Assembly: GCA_038093515.1 (NCBI GenBank)
Contig: JBBPSI010000085.1
Span: 36,361-100,360, forward strand
Origin: Butyriboletus loyo
Taxonomy: Eukaryota; Basidiomycota; Agaricomycetes; Boletales; Boletaceae
Direction: 5' to 3'
DNA length: 64,000 nucleotides
Shown here: piece after piece, positions 54,772-64,000 of the stretch
Layout: the number at the start of each line of letters is the position of its first letter
How positions within the stretch are numbered: the stretch's first letter is position 1
Notes under the pieces: generated by a model
Seen by the model: only the letters and a program-made list of their open reading frames with translations
Databases searched by the model: none
What the model was told of the DNA's origin: nothing
Made by a program: the position numbers and the translations under genes

Positions 54772-56578
54772 ATGAAAATCCAGCTCTCCTCAAAGAGATA
54801 CTTTGTACAGCACAAGGAGGATCAATTATCACAGCTCGAGCCCAAGCGTCGTCATGTGCACCCTAACACGCAGCCTTTCAGACGAGCACTTTTGGGTGAG
54901 TTGCGATGCTTTCTTGGCCAAGATGATGGCTCCAACTGCTGTGGCATGTAACTAGATCCGTTGTCCACCTCGGACTTGGAGAACAGGAGCAGCCGGGGTT
55001 TTCAGTCGACCGACTCCGCGGCGTATCATTCCCTCGTTATGCCATCCTCTCTCCCCGATCTCCGGGTTTTACACCCGGGGCAACCCTTGAATTCCGGTTC
55101 TTGCGCAATGCGACGTAGCAGCACCTCCGATACCCCCGTTTACTCATGGCCACCCCCCATTCGAACTCCTGACGCCAATAGATCGTCACACAGCAGTCTT
55201 ACGGGGCAACGGGCATCACTGCATACCTCCGGCGAAAGGAAGTCGACACGTGGCTCTTACTTTGAGCCTACTTCTACCTGGCACTCACCAGATTTCTCTC
55301 AGACGGAGCCCACGACAGCCATGACCAAGCCTATGCGGACAACCGAGTGGAAATCCGAGAACGTGCTTCAGCCCATTCTGTTACGCACCAGCTCCATGCC
55401 GTCTGTACGCCAGCCACCTGAGGAACTTTGGCGACCAGGCTCGGGATCGACAAAGGCGGCCCCTGAGCCTGTCAGCACCGCTGACTCGTTGGTGTGTCTT
55501 ACACCGCCAGGTCTTCCCCCTCGCCGTCCAGAGTGGAGGCGCAGTGGCCTTGTTTCAGAACTGCTCCCTCGTGGGTCGGTATCCTTATCCTTGGCCCTCG
55601 GATCACAGCCTTTAAGGGCTTCAGAACACACAAAAGCCGTACCGCCGATAGGGGCGGAACGGAGTCGGGTTGTGTCCATCACATCAGCACACATTCGGAA
55701 CTCTCCGGTGGCAGACACCAAGGATCCTTTCAACTCTCCTTGGTGTTCTTCACCACCTTCACCTGGAATAGATGCAACATGGAAAAATGAAGTATACTTG
55801 GCGAACGCGACATCGTTGGAAAAAATGCAGGCGGAACCCAGGTATGCTAGTGTGTCAAAGGAAGATCTCGAGCGTCTCCTGCGTCATGCAGTTCGGAACA
55901 AGTATGCACCGAAGATCATATCTCCATTGAGCCCGCTCCGCGCCACCACCCCGGCATTTAATCTGTCCGCTGATCCGACATACAGGCTACGCATGCCGTC
56001 TCCATCGAACAACCCATCGCCCCGGTATTCCAAATGTCCACCGAGGCGAGCGCGAACGTACGTGCCTTCCCTCTCCATCGTCCTTTCATCTCATCGTGTC
56101 TCTTTTTTGTAGGATTTGCGACGGTCATCAGTCCTTCAACTGGGATACTACCTGCATGCATTGCCAGGAGTGTCAACGGGATACCGTCGGCAAAAGGCTA
56201 CTGGCGTTCCGCTACCGCCAACATCAGACCCAGACCCATCACGTTCAGCGCAACAAGCTCCCTGCGTATCCTGCCCGCGGGGCGAACGCGTCTGTCGTGG
56301 ACGACGATCGTATCGTCCTTGCCAATCGCATCCGAGAGGTGTTTGCGTATGAAATGGACGAGGAGGAGAAGAGCCTGTGGGAGGAGGTCGCTGCGGTTAC
56401 CGGTGGAGGACCGCTCGGGTTTTCTCGCGTGGGTGCGCCGTGCGGTGTTGCTGCCCATCGGCGAGCTGTGGACGACGGGAGCGACGACGGGGCCCGCGAT
56501 GAGTATCTGGAGATGCCAGACGAAGGCTTACTCGCGAACGAGTCTGCGACGCTGTTTCGCGACGTGAGCGTTTGTTGA
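54772..56578 (+). CDS. Hypothetical Ser/Pro-rich protein (563 aa)
   Basis: Exons 54772-54895, 54956-56057, 56113-56578; 1692 nt, 563 aa. The protein is mostly disordered and Ser/Pro/Arg-rich, with a short helical motif EDLERLLRHAVRNKYAPK near residue 350. The third exon opens with ICDGHQSFNWDTTCMHCQEC, which has four cysteines and could bind a metal, then a charged helical end containing DEEEKSLWEEVAAV. I do not recognise it. It may be a regulatory or scaffold protein by composition only. Confidence 0.7.
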
Positions 56579-57142
56579 ACGAGGGTGGGGATAGGGGGGG
56601 ATAGGAACAAACCTGTATCGATATACATACCGCTTTCGTCGTCCGTGGCCGTTTCTCTTTCTTCGTTCCTTGTCGCGTTCTCGCAGACTTTTTTTTTAAC
56701 GGTTTCTGCATATCTTCCGTTGGTGTCACCGAGTTGCAATGTCGTACGATAGAATTCAAGCAATCGAATGCTTTCCTCTGTATGTACTTTTGTCGTCTTT
56801 ACGATACTGGACGCATGGTCATCGGTCATCGGTCATCGGTCATCGGTCATCTATCAGATTGCAATTAACCGATGTTGAACGTTGAACGGCAAGAATATTG
56901 ATTTTTCCGAGGCAGCATGCTACTACATGATACACACACACAAGCCTATCTACTTACCGCCTGCATTCAGGTCGGTAGAGACATGAATCCATAAATAATG
57001 CTAGCGCTGGTGACTCTTGCTCGTCCACACCCCATCGTCACGTTCCCTGAGACCTTCGCCTGAAAGGCTTCCCGAGCAACCATCACAGCACAAGCACAGG
57101 CGCACCCCCGTTTCCTCGCCAGGCCCCCGTTTCCTCGCCAGC
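56579..57142. other. Intergenic, 564 bp
   Basis: Convergent 3' regions of the hypothetical gene and urease. It contains a T-run near 56,690 and the 7-bp tandem repeat listed separately. No gene was seen. Confidence 0.5.
56817..56851. repeat. 7-bp tandem repeat GGTCATC, five copies
   Basis: Five perfect GGTCATC units. It is an ordinary short minisatellite in an intergenic region. Confidence 0.85.
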
Positions 57143-60100
57143 TCAAAAGAAATTATACTCCCGCCCGAGAGGCACGCTCCTCGCAGGCTCGATATCCGCC
57201 AACGCCCCATCCGCACGCACCTCATAACTCTCCGCATCGACGACCATCTTCGGCAACGCGTCGTTCCACTTCATATCCCGTTTCGTCACGCGACGACATC
57301 CAACGACGGGTTCGACGCGTTTATTGAGGTGGTAGGATGCGATGGTACCGTTTTGGATCGATACCTGTGAGACGAACGTGATCGAGTTCAGGGCGGCGGA
57401 TGCAGGGAAGGAACCCCACATCGGGCGGCCGTAGGTTGGTTGTACGGTCGGTATGGACGCGTTCGCCTCACCCATCTGTCCACGCGCGTGGGGGAAAAGG
57501 AGCGTCAATCCACGGAGATCGGGTATCGAAACGAGACCAAGGAAATATGCAGGAACGTACCTGGGCCCACACGATAACGCCCGACTTGAGCACCATCTCC
57601 GGCCGCGCCCCAAATTGCTCAGGTTTCCAAAGGGCGAGGTCAGCGAGTTTTCCCACTTCGATCGACCCGACGTATGCGTCGATACCATGCGTGATTGCAC
57701 TAAACAGGATCATCAGGGAATGCCAACATCACTGCAGTTGAGAATACGCACGGGTTGATGGTGTATTTCGCGATATAGCGCTTCACACGACCATTGTCAC
57801 ATTCATTGGTATCCCCGAGCTCGGTGAGAGGACCCCGGAATGATCTGAGCTTGCTCGCAGTTCGCCACGTCCTCGCCACAACCTCACCAACCCGTCCCAT
57901 CGCCTGTGAATCAGAACTTATCATGGAAATCGCCCCTGTATCTTGCAGGACGTCCTCGGCGGCGATAGTCTCTGCCCGGATACGAGATTCTGCAAAGCGG
58001 AGATCTTCGACGATATTTCTGTCGAGGTGGTGACAAACCATGAGCATCTTTTGACGGAGTGGTCAGCACATCGTACGCGATACGGTTACGAGTGACCTCA
58101 GCTCACGTCGAGATGTTCGTCGAGGGTGTTTTTAGCGTAAGGACGAGTAGGGTTCGTGGACGATGGAAGAACATTTTCAAGTCCGCAAACGACGATGATG
58201 TCAGGAGCATGTCCGCCGCCTGATGAGGTATCAGCACAGCGAAGTACGTGGTATCGGAGGACATATACCAGCTCCCTCAGTGTGGTACGTATGGATTGTA
58301 CGGTGGCCAAAGGCCTCGATCGTGCCTAGAGAAGGTGAGTGCCACAGTGAAGCACTCGCTTAGGATAAACATACTTTCAACGAAACCACTCTCGTTCAGA
58401 GTGTCAGTGTGAATGTTGACCTGGACATCATATTCATCTCCGACATCCAGACAGTTGGAAATCGCAGCAGGTGTGGAGCCCCAATCTTCATGGAGTTTAA
58501 GCCCTGCGGCACCTGCTTTGATGACCTCCTCAAGTGCTGGACGACCAGAATCATTCCCTTTTCCTGTGAACGCAAAATTCATGGGGAGACCATCCGTCGC
58601 GGCCAACATAGCCTTGATATAGAAGGGGCTGGGTGTACATGTGGTTGCATTCGTGCCAGTGCTAGGACCAGTGCCACCTCCGATCATCGTTGTCGTACCG
58701 ACAGCGAGAGCTTCAGTTACTAGTTGTGGACAGATGTAATGAACGTGCGCATCAATGGCTCCAGCTGTGACAATCAGTTTCTCCCCGGAGATGACCTCTG
58801 TTGACGCGCCAATGATTAAATTTGGATCGACCAAGTCCATCACGTCGGGGTTTCCAGCTTTGCCAATGCCTACGATGATGCCACCTTTAACACCGATATC
58901 CGCCTACGATCCTGTCAGGGAGCGGTTAAAGCGACGGAAACGTCGCGTTACCTTGTATATACCGGTGTAGTCAACGATCACGGCATTTGTGATGACGAGG
59001 TCGAGTGCCTCGTCGGAGCTCCGTCCAGACGCTTGGCCCATACCATCTCGAATTGTCTTGCCTGGGTTTCAAATGAGGTAACTTTGTCAAACTATCTGCG
59101 CCATGACTTACCACCACCAAATTTGACTTCGTCGCCATATACGGCCTACGCAAACTTGATACGGTTGAATGGGTTAGGACAATGATCAAACCTACCGAAT
59201 CCCGTTCGATCTGGATCCAAAGACTCGTGTCCCCAAGACGAACGCGGTCCCCAACTGTGGGACCATACATAGATATATACTCCTCGCGACTGATATCCCT
59301 ATGTGTAAACCATGGGAGAACGTCTGGCTCGGGAAGATGACCAAAGCCGCGGAAGATGTCCTCTGAGATGCCCTCCGCTAACTTGGAGGCAACGAAGTCG
59401 GTGAGCCCGTTGCCTCCTTTGACCACTTTGTTCCCACCAATAGAACAGAGAATGACGGTCTTTGTGTCACCAGGTTCAAATCGCACAGCCGTTCCAGCGG
59501 GTATATCGAGGCGTTTCCTAGCCGCCTTTATCCGATCGAACACCAGTGCCTTGTTCGTCTCGGCAAAGTGGTAGTGTGATCCGACCTGTTTCGATGAGCA
59601 TCTCGGCGGGACTTGTCGATTTGCAGGGTTACCTGGATGGGACGATCACCTTTGTTGGTGACTTTGATCCTGATCCTTTCGCGACCACGATTGATCACGA
59701 TGCGTTCCTTCTTCGCAATGATTGCGCCTGGGAGACTGTCGCGATGGTCTAGCGTGGGATCTGGTGCTGGGAACGCGTTGTTAGGGGGAGCGGGTAGGAA
59801 CGATCCATAAAGCGCTGCTCCAATGTCGCCGTTATCAGTGCAGATGGGGTCATGTACGGTCACTAGGAAAACGCTGAGATGCCACCGTCCACGGTGGGGT
59901 CAGCTGACGATCAAACCATATCGCTAAATACTGACCCGTCTGCAAAAGTTCCTTCTACTTGGATTTCACGTAGTCTTGGAGCAACACCAGGAAGGACGTG
60001 CCTACGGCCCAACAGGGTTTTTCCGTAGTCCATTAATTCGGCAACAGAATGATGACCATCGCGGACACGTTCTTGGAGTTGCGAAGCGATGAGCGCGGTG

Positions 60101-60264
60101 GCTTCATTGAGGTTCAGCTGCAATCCTCGCGCAAGTCGCTTCTGAGCAAGGGTACCGGCCTTTATCAAGCGATGTATTATGACGTGCTCAGCAAGCTTCT
60201 ACTCGACAAATCGAAGTACCTGGTGGAGGAGAAGCTTGTCGTGCTCTCTCGGTAAGATATACAT
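57143..60264 (-). CDS. URE1: Urease
   Basis: Hydrolyses urea to ammonia and carbamate in the cytosol with a two-nickel centre. This is a single-chain eukaryotic urease combining gamma, beta and alpha subunits. Start [15 protein letters not shown] (exon 1 60264-60220, exon 2 from 60159). The gamma part has [17 protein letters not shown] and VPGV-type [11 protein letters not shown]. The beta part has GSFLPAPP and [15 protein letters not shown] sequence. The alpha part has [12 protein letters not shown] (HxH nickel ligands), [11 protein letters not shown] (the Lys that is carbamylated), [28 protein letters not shown] and MVCHHLD (active-site signature), ending [11 protein letters not shown] and stop. 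Many introns of about 50 bp split it. Activity requires accessory proteins UreD/F/G, which are not in this window. Confidence 0.96.
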
Positions 60265-60949
60265 CTGTGTGGGGCAAATTCAGTGTTCTGATGGGGCTAA
60301 ACAAAATGAAGCGAAGACTGAATGTCAAGCGAAGTTCTATTTGGGTCACGTGACAAACCTCCTTATAGGAACGACACACAAAAGAGCTAACCTTTGTTTG
60401 CTTGTTCCTTCGGTGGCGACCTCGACCGCGAATGCTCTCCCCTGGTTGCATGTCACGGGTGGCGCTTTCAATGTCTCCACTCGACTTTGAGAACACAATG
60501 AAGGTTTGCGTGATGCCATTGACCACCATGACTTGGGGACAGGTGGCTGCTTTGGTTCTACAGCAATGCCGTCATCTTTTCCATAATTTGGGAGGTGGGG
60601 TAACTTGTTTGCCGGCTTCTGGTGTCTTTCGCCCTCCTTCCATGTTCTGCCAGATAAAAACGCCGCAGTTCTCGTCACGAAACGGACTCGCTTGAGCCCC
60701 TTCAAATGAACAGAGATGGGTTCATATCGGATCATTTGGCGAGGCACTTTTGACATCTGCCGCAGTGTTCGAGGCTGGACTGTGTGGGAATATATTTCCT
60801 CATCTAGATTGATCACTAAGTCATCATTTCCCCGATCAAATCTGATCCATCTTTGTCTCTCGTCGGCACCGCTTTTGTTTCGACCACATATCAAGTTCCC
60901 TTTGTCGCCTCCGGGTCTCACACTCTTTCCACGCCCTTCCACGCTACTT
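60265..60949. other. Urease upstream region with a long antisense ORF
   Basis: 685 bp between the divergent urease start and the next plus-strand gene. A minus-strand ORF, 60942-60346 (198 aa, start MEGRGKSVRPGGDK), is intact but has no motif I recognise and overlaps shorter ORFs on the other strand. It could be a small gene or chance. Confidence 0.3.
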
Positions 60950-61651
60950 ATGTCTTCTTGCCTCGTCGTCTCTCCTCTCCTTTCTCGTTCTCAAAACCCA
61001 CGCAAGCGCACCACATCCTTCTTTGAGCCACTGCCCCGAAAGACATCCCGCACGATGCTACACCGTACCGACTCGTTCCTTTCCTTGTCCGACTATAGCG
61101 ACCAGAGCCAGTCGGATGGTGGTTCGTTCCTCCACATGACATCTGAACCATCACCCTCTCCTCGCATCGCTCCTCTAAGCTACGCTCGCTTCCAACAACG
61201 CGGAGCCACGAAACTCGGTCGCAAGCGAGCCGAGTTCACCATTGCTCCAACCCCATTACCCTCCGGAATATCCATCCCCAAACGTGGCACACGTGTGACA
61301 CCGAAACCGCAGTCTCAGCCAGCAGTACCCCACGTTCGCACCACATCACCACTCGCTCCGACTCGGAAATTACTACCACCCCGAGCGATCTTTCCACGCT
61401 CGAAACCGGAGCCAAACATGTACCGTATGGCACTCAAGGCAAGGATGCGTAGCTCACCCGAGGGGGAAAAGATTCTCCGCATGGGTCCGCGTCTTGCGAT
61501 CGGAATCCTATCCGCGACAAGGGAGTTAGAGCGGATCGTCTCCGCGCACGAAGATGACGACGTGATGATGGGCGACGAGACGGAGCCCAACACAAGATCC
61601 GCGTTATGGGGTCTAGGACTAGAGATGGTCGCAGTCCCGTGCGGGGCATAA
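60950..61651 (+). CDS. Hypothetical basic, disordered protein (233 aa)
   Basis: The start is placed at the ATG at 60950 (MSSCLVVSPLLSRSQNPRKR) because the upstream in-frame sequence is promoter-like. It is rich in Ser, Pro and Arg (SDYSDQSQSDGGSF, KPQSQPAVPHVR). The more ordered C-terminal part has YRMALKARMRSSPEGEKIL and RLAIGILSATRELERIV. I do not recognise the family. Confidence 0.6.
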   Translation: MSSCLVVSPLLSRSQNPRKRTTSFFEPLPRKTSRTMLHRTDSFLSLSDYSDQSQSDGGSFLHMTSEPSPSPRIAPLSYARFQQRGATKLGRKRAEFTIAPTPLPSGISIPKRGTRVTPKPQSQPAVPHVRTTSPLAPTRKLLPPRAIFPRSKPEPNMYRMALKARMRSSPEGEKILRMGPRLAIGILSATRELERIVSAHEDDDVMMGDETEPNTRSALWGLGLEMVAVPCGA

Positions 61652-62015
61652 CATGGACACGCCTGCCGCACAGAGGCACCGATCTTCCATCTCATTCACG
61701 CACCACATATGACGACAACGCCGACAATGACAGGATTCCGTATATTTATACAAAGGCACGGCTGTTGTTTTCATGCATTTCATTGTATCTTGCACGTTCC
61801 CAGGGCCTCCTCACATCCCCGGAGCCCATCTTTTCGCCCACATGGGCAAAGGGATGTGGAACGGAGTGCAGAAGGGAAAGAATGATGCACGCACGTGACT
61901 CCCATTTGACGTCATAGCTGTGTCGAGTTAGGAGGGTGCAAGAAGAGCGTGTATAAATGCCCGCAATGGTCCACTTGCCCTTGTTTAGACCGACAGCACT
62001 CGATTCCTCCAGAAC
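61652..62015. other. Intergenic, 364 bp
   Basis: It contains the promoter of the next gene. Minus-strand ORFs here overlap the neighbours and look spurious. Confidence 0.45.
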
Positions 62016-62739
62016 ATGTATCGCAAACCCGTATTGCGTTCCGCACGCCTTGCGATATACCCTGGAGCCTTTCATCCCCCCATCGTAAGCGTGTCCCCAA
62101 CCGAGTAAATCTAGACGACGTGTCTGACCCACGTGAATGCAGGCATCTAGAAGACTGATGGCGACACCGCCGCCGCCGTCCCAAGGGCAGTCAGGCACCG
62201 GTCAGACGCCGCCTGCGCACCCGGAAGGCAGCAACACCCTGATCACCCTCTCTGCCCTGGGTGCGCTCGGAGGATTGTACTATTACTACACCCGCGGACA
62301 GCCCGCCGTAGATCGCGAAACCGCGAGACGCAAGGAAGAGGAGATAGAAAGAAAGGTGAGAGAGATCGGGGAAGCAGGAAAGAGCAAATTGGAGAGTGCA
62401 ACGAAACAGGGTCAGCGAGAATATAATGAGGCCAAGGTGGGTAGATTGGATCGAACAGATATTTTGTTGCTTCAGGTACTCATCATCCGTTCGTGATAGG
62501 CCACTGTGCACGATGCAGCCACCGCCGCACGCACTCGGACTACAGAAGGGGCGCGACAGGGTGCACATGAAGTGCAGGCCAAATTCGATGAATTAAAGAA
62601 CGCTTCGGGACAGAAGATGAATGATATTCGCGATCGCTCAGAGAAAAAAATAGAGCAAAGTAAGGAAGAGGTTGCACGTCAAGCACGCGAGGCTGAGAAC
62701 AAAAGCCGTGGCTGGTTCGGCTGGGGTAGTTCAAAGTAA
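62016..62739 (+). CDS. Small mitochondrial/membrane coiled-coil protein (200 aa)
   Basis: Exons 62016-62084, 62143-62436, 62500-62739; 603 nt, 200 aa. N-terminus MYRKPVLRSARLAIYPGAF is Arg-rich without acidic residues, like a mitochondrial presequence. One hydrophobic segment (NTLITLSALGALGGLYYYYT, about residues 50-70) is followed by a long charged helix (ARRKEEEIERKVREIGEA; DELKNASGQKMNDIR) and a C-terminal GWFGWGSSK. It resembles fungal proteins annotated as calcofluor-white-hypersensitive or LEA-like. Role unknown; probably anchored in a mitochondrial membrane. Confidence 0.72.
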
Positions 62740-63109
62740 GGTTAGGTTGTGGACGGAGCTTGGCTCTTGGCGGATTAAGGTCACGAGCTCGAGGACTTTT
62801 TGTAAAGGATTGATATCGATGTTGTAAATTTCACGGAATTTGCCCCCATCCGATTGGGTTGGTTTGCAAGTAGAGCTTCGGCGTTAGCCGGATATGACTT
62901 ACTGGTATGCTATCTCGTGTCATTTTGTTCAGATACGTGTTCGTTCTGAATTTCCCACTCGAGTACCACATTGATTTTCGTCACTTCGAACCCTGTCGCG
63001 TGAACCTAGGAAGTGAGAAGAAGAACAGATCGTTGTGAGCGTATATTGTCCCCCGCATCGCAGACGCATAACCAATTTCAAGTCATATACGTCCAGCTTG
63101 GCAGTCAAG
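62740..63109. other. Intergenic, 370 bp
   Basis: No gene was identified. It precedes the nicotinamide riboside kinase fragment. Confidence 0.45.
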
Positions 63110-63285
63110 ATGAGCAAATTCCAGGATCGGGTCGTTCTTGTCGGAGTGGGGTACTATATGCTCGCCATCAATCATCTTCTACGTGCTAATTGTCTCGCCC
63201 CCCCAGAGGAGCGACATGCTCGGGTAAAACGACCCTCGCGAAGCATCTTCGGAGTATTCTACCAAACAGTGTCATAATCCATCAG
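63110..63285 (+). pseudogene. Nicotinamide riboside kinase, 5' fragment
   Basis: Exon 1, 63110-63150 (MSKFQDRVVLVGVG), joins exon 2 from 63207 across a GT-AG intron to give GGATCSGKTTLAKHL, the P-loop of NRK1-type kinases, then RSILPNSVIIHQ. The family continues with Asp-Asp-Phe, but here the reading breaks at about 63,286 and no downstream part follows. Instead the other strand carries an MFS transporter. It is a truncated copy of a NAD-salvage gene. Confidence 0.7.
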
Positions 63286-63286
63286 G

Positions 63287-64000
63287 CAATCAATAGCTTC
63301 AAAAGACAAGACCTAACACTGACACCAAGCACAGCTGACCTTGTAGATGGGTCAGTTGTATCTGCTAGGTACGCCTGATTAATTGCCATCAGAGTCGACA
63401 AGCCTGTGCATGAAGATTGATGTTACGTTCGATAGACTGACCCTCGGATGAGGGCCATTGCGCAAAGCACTCACTTCCACATACGCCTTCGATCAAGTAG
63501 CCGATCAAAAGGAACCAATATCCGCCAGGTAATACATCTACAAACCGTGCGGTGATGACATGAATGACATCATTCACGAAGAGACCGAATATAGAGACAA
63601 AGAGGACAAAGCGCCGTCCATGACGATCGGACAGCTGGATAGATACGCTAAGCCGGATGGCCTACCAAGCTTTTGTATGGACTTACGGATCCCCACCAAC
63701 CAGTTGTGAGGCAACTGAGTATGCCCATGGCGGTGGTGAAGACTGGGGGCAATTTCAGACAGACAAAGGATGGGGTATTTTGTGCAAACCTGCGTTGAGC
63801 CTTGCAACGGCTGCTTGTACGACAGGATCCGAGGCACACTTTTGTTCGGAATCAGGTCCGCGTTGGGAATAGTCTGACGATGAGGTATATGTGGAGTCTG
63901 GAAGGGGAACGAAGACCGTGTCAAGTGCGGTCTTGCTGTCGTCAGAGGCGTTTAGAATTGGTATATCGGCGGCGTTGATTGCGACGAGGTTGTGTGTGAG
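63287..64000 (-). CDS. MFS transporter, partial, runs off the right edge
   Basis: On the minus strand, entering from beyond 64000: a variable loop (NLVAINAADIPILNASD), then CLKLPPVFTTAMGILSCLT, WWGSLSDRHGRRFVLFVS (MFS motif A), FVNDVIHVITARFVDVLPG, GYWFLLIGYLIEGVCG, and after an intron SLSTLMAINQAYLADTTDP then RSAVLG. Two GT-AG introns join these cleanly. Similarity ends near 63,333, with a GT immediately after, and the rest of the protein is not found to the left. So the gene is either 3'-truncated by the NRK fragment or its 3' exons were lost. Confidence 0.72.

Overview
The window is nuclear DNA of a filamentous basidiomycete, most likely an Agaricomycete. Genes are rich in short (about 45-70 bp) GT-AG introns, several exons are tiny, the housekeeping enzymes are of eukaryotic/fungal type, and the transposons are Ty3/gypsy chromoviruses, Tc1/mariner, hAT and Helitron relics. 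A pair of secreted GPI-type proteins and the overall gene style remind me of Rhizoctonia/Ceratobasidiaceae, but that is an impression, not a proof. No rRNA, tRNA, CRISPR or prokaryotic operon signal was seen. Exon boundaries were derived by hand from splice signals and protein reading frames; where an exon sum is a whole number of codons this is stated. Region 1 (1 to about 10,910) is a transposon nest. A GC-rich Ty3/gypsy element A (217-5740: gag tail, pol with protease, RT, RNase H, integrase and chromodomain, then an extra zinc-knuckle ORF and a 427-bp 3' LTR) lies against an AT-rich, badly decayed second gypsy element B (5741-8619). B carries an inverted solo LTR of family A with an intact 5-bp target duplication (7160-7590). 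LTRs of a second family (1-216 inverted, 8620 to about 9026), a Tc1/mariner transposase remnant with two successive terminal repeats, and an AT-rich orphan coding remnant complete the nest. Decay is concentrated at CpG sites. Region 2 (about 11,000-41,400) is gene-dense and GC-rich: a decayed XRN1 C-terminal fragment, galactokinase (GAL1) followed in tandem by aldose 1-epimerase (GALM), a large HAM1-domain protein, a small HMG/YABBY-like protein, two paralogous secreted proteins that flank a C2/EF-hand phosphatidylserine decarboxylase and a DUF7721-type protein, a MYND-finger protein, indoleamine 2,3-dioxygenase and an AFAR-type aldo-keto reductase. Region 3 (about 41,800-64,000) mixes relics with intact genes: fragments of an importin-beta-3 (KAP121-type) gene and a hAT transposase, a THI20-type HMP kinase/TenA fusion, a DUF4112 protein, an unrecognised 419-aa protein, a Helitron-type PIF1 helicase relic, an MFS transporter, three low-complexity hypothetical proteins, a complete eukaryotic urease, a small membrane-anchored coiled-coil protein, a 5' fragment of nicotinamide riboside kinase, and the 5' part of a second MFS transporter running off the right edge. 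Functionally the intact genes cover galactose entry (mutarotase plus kinase), phosphatidylethanolamine synthesis, tryptophan-to-NAD catabolism (IDO), thiamine pyrimidine salvage (THI20) and urea nitrogen use (urease). The most unusual observations are the extra zinc-knuckle ORF downstream of pol in element A, GC-AG introns in one secreted paralogue and in THI20, 8- and 16-nt microexons in GAL1 that supply catalytic-motif residues, and a recurring pattern of truncated housekeeping-gene fragments (XRN1, KAP121, NRK).
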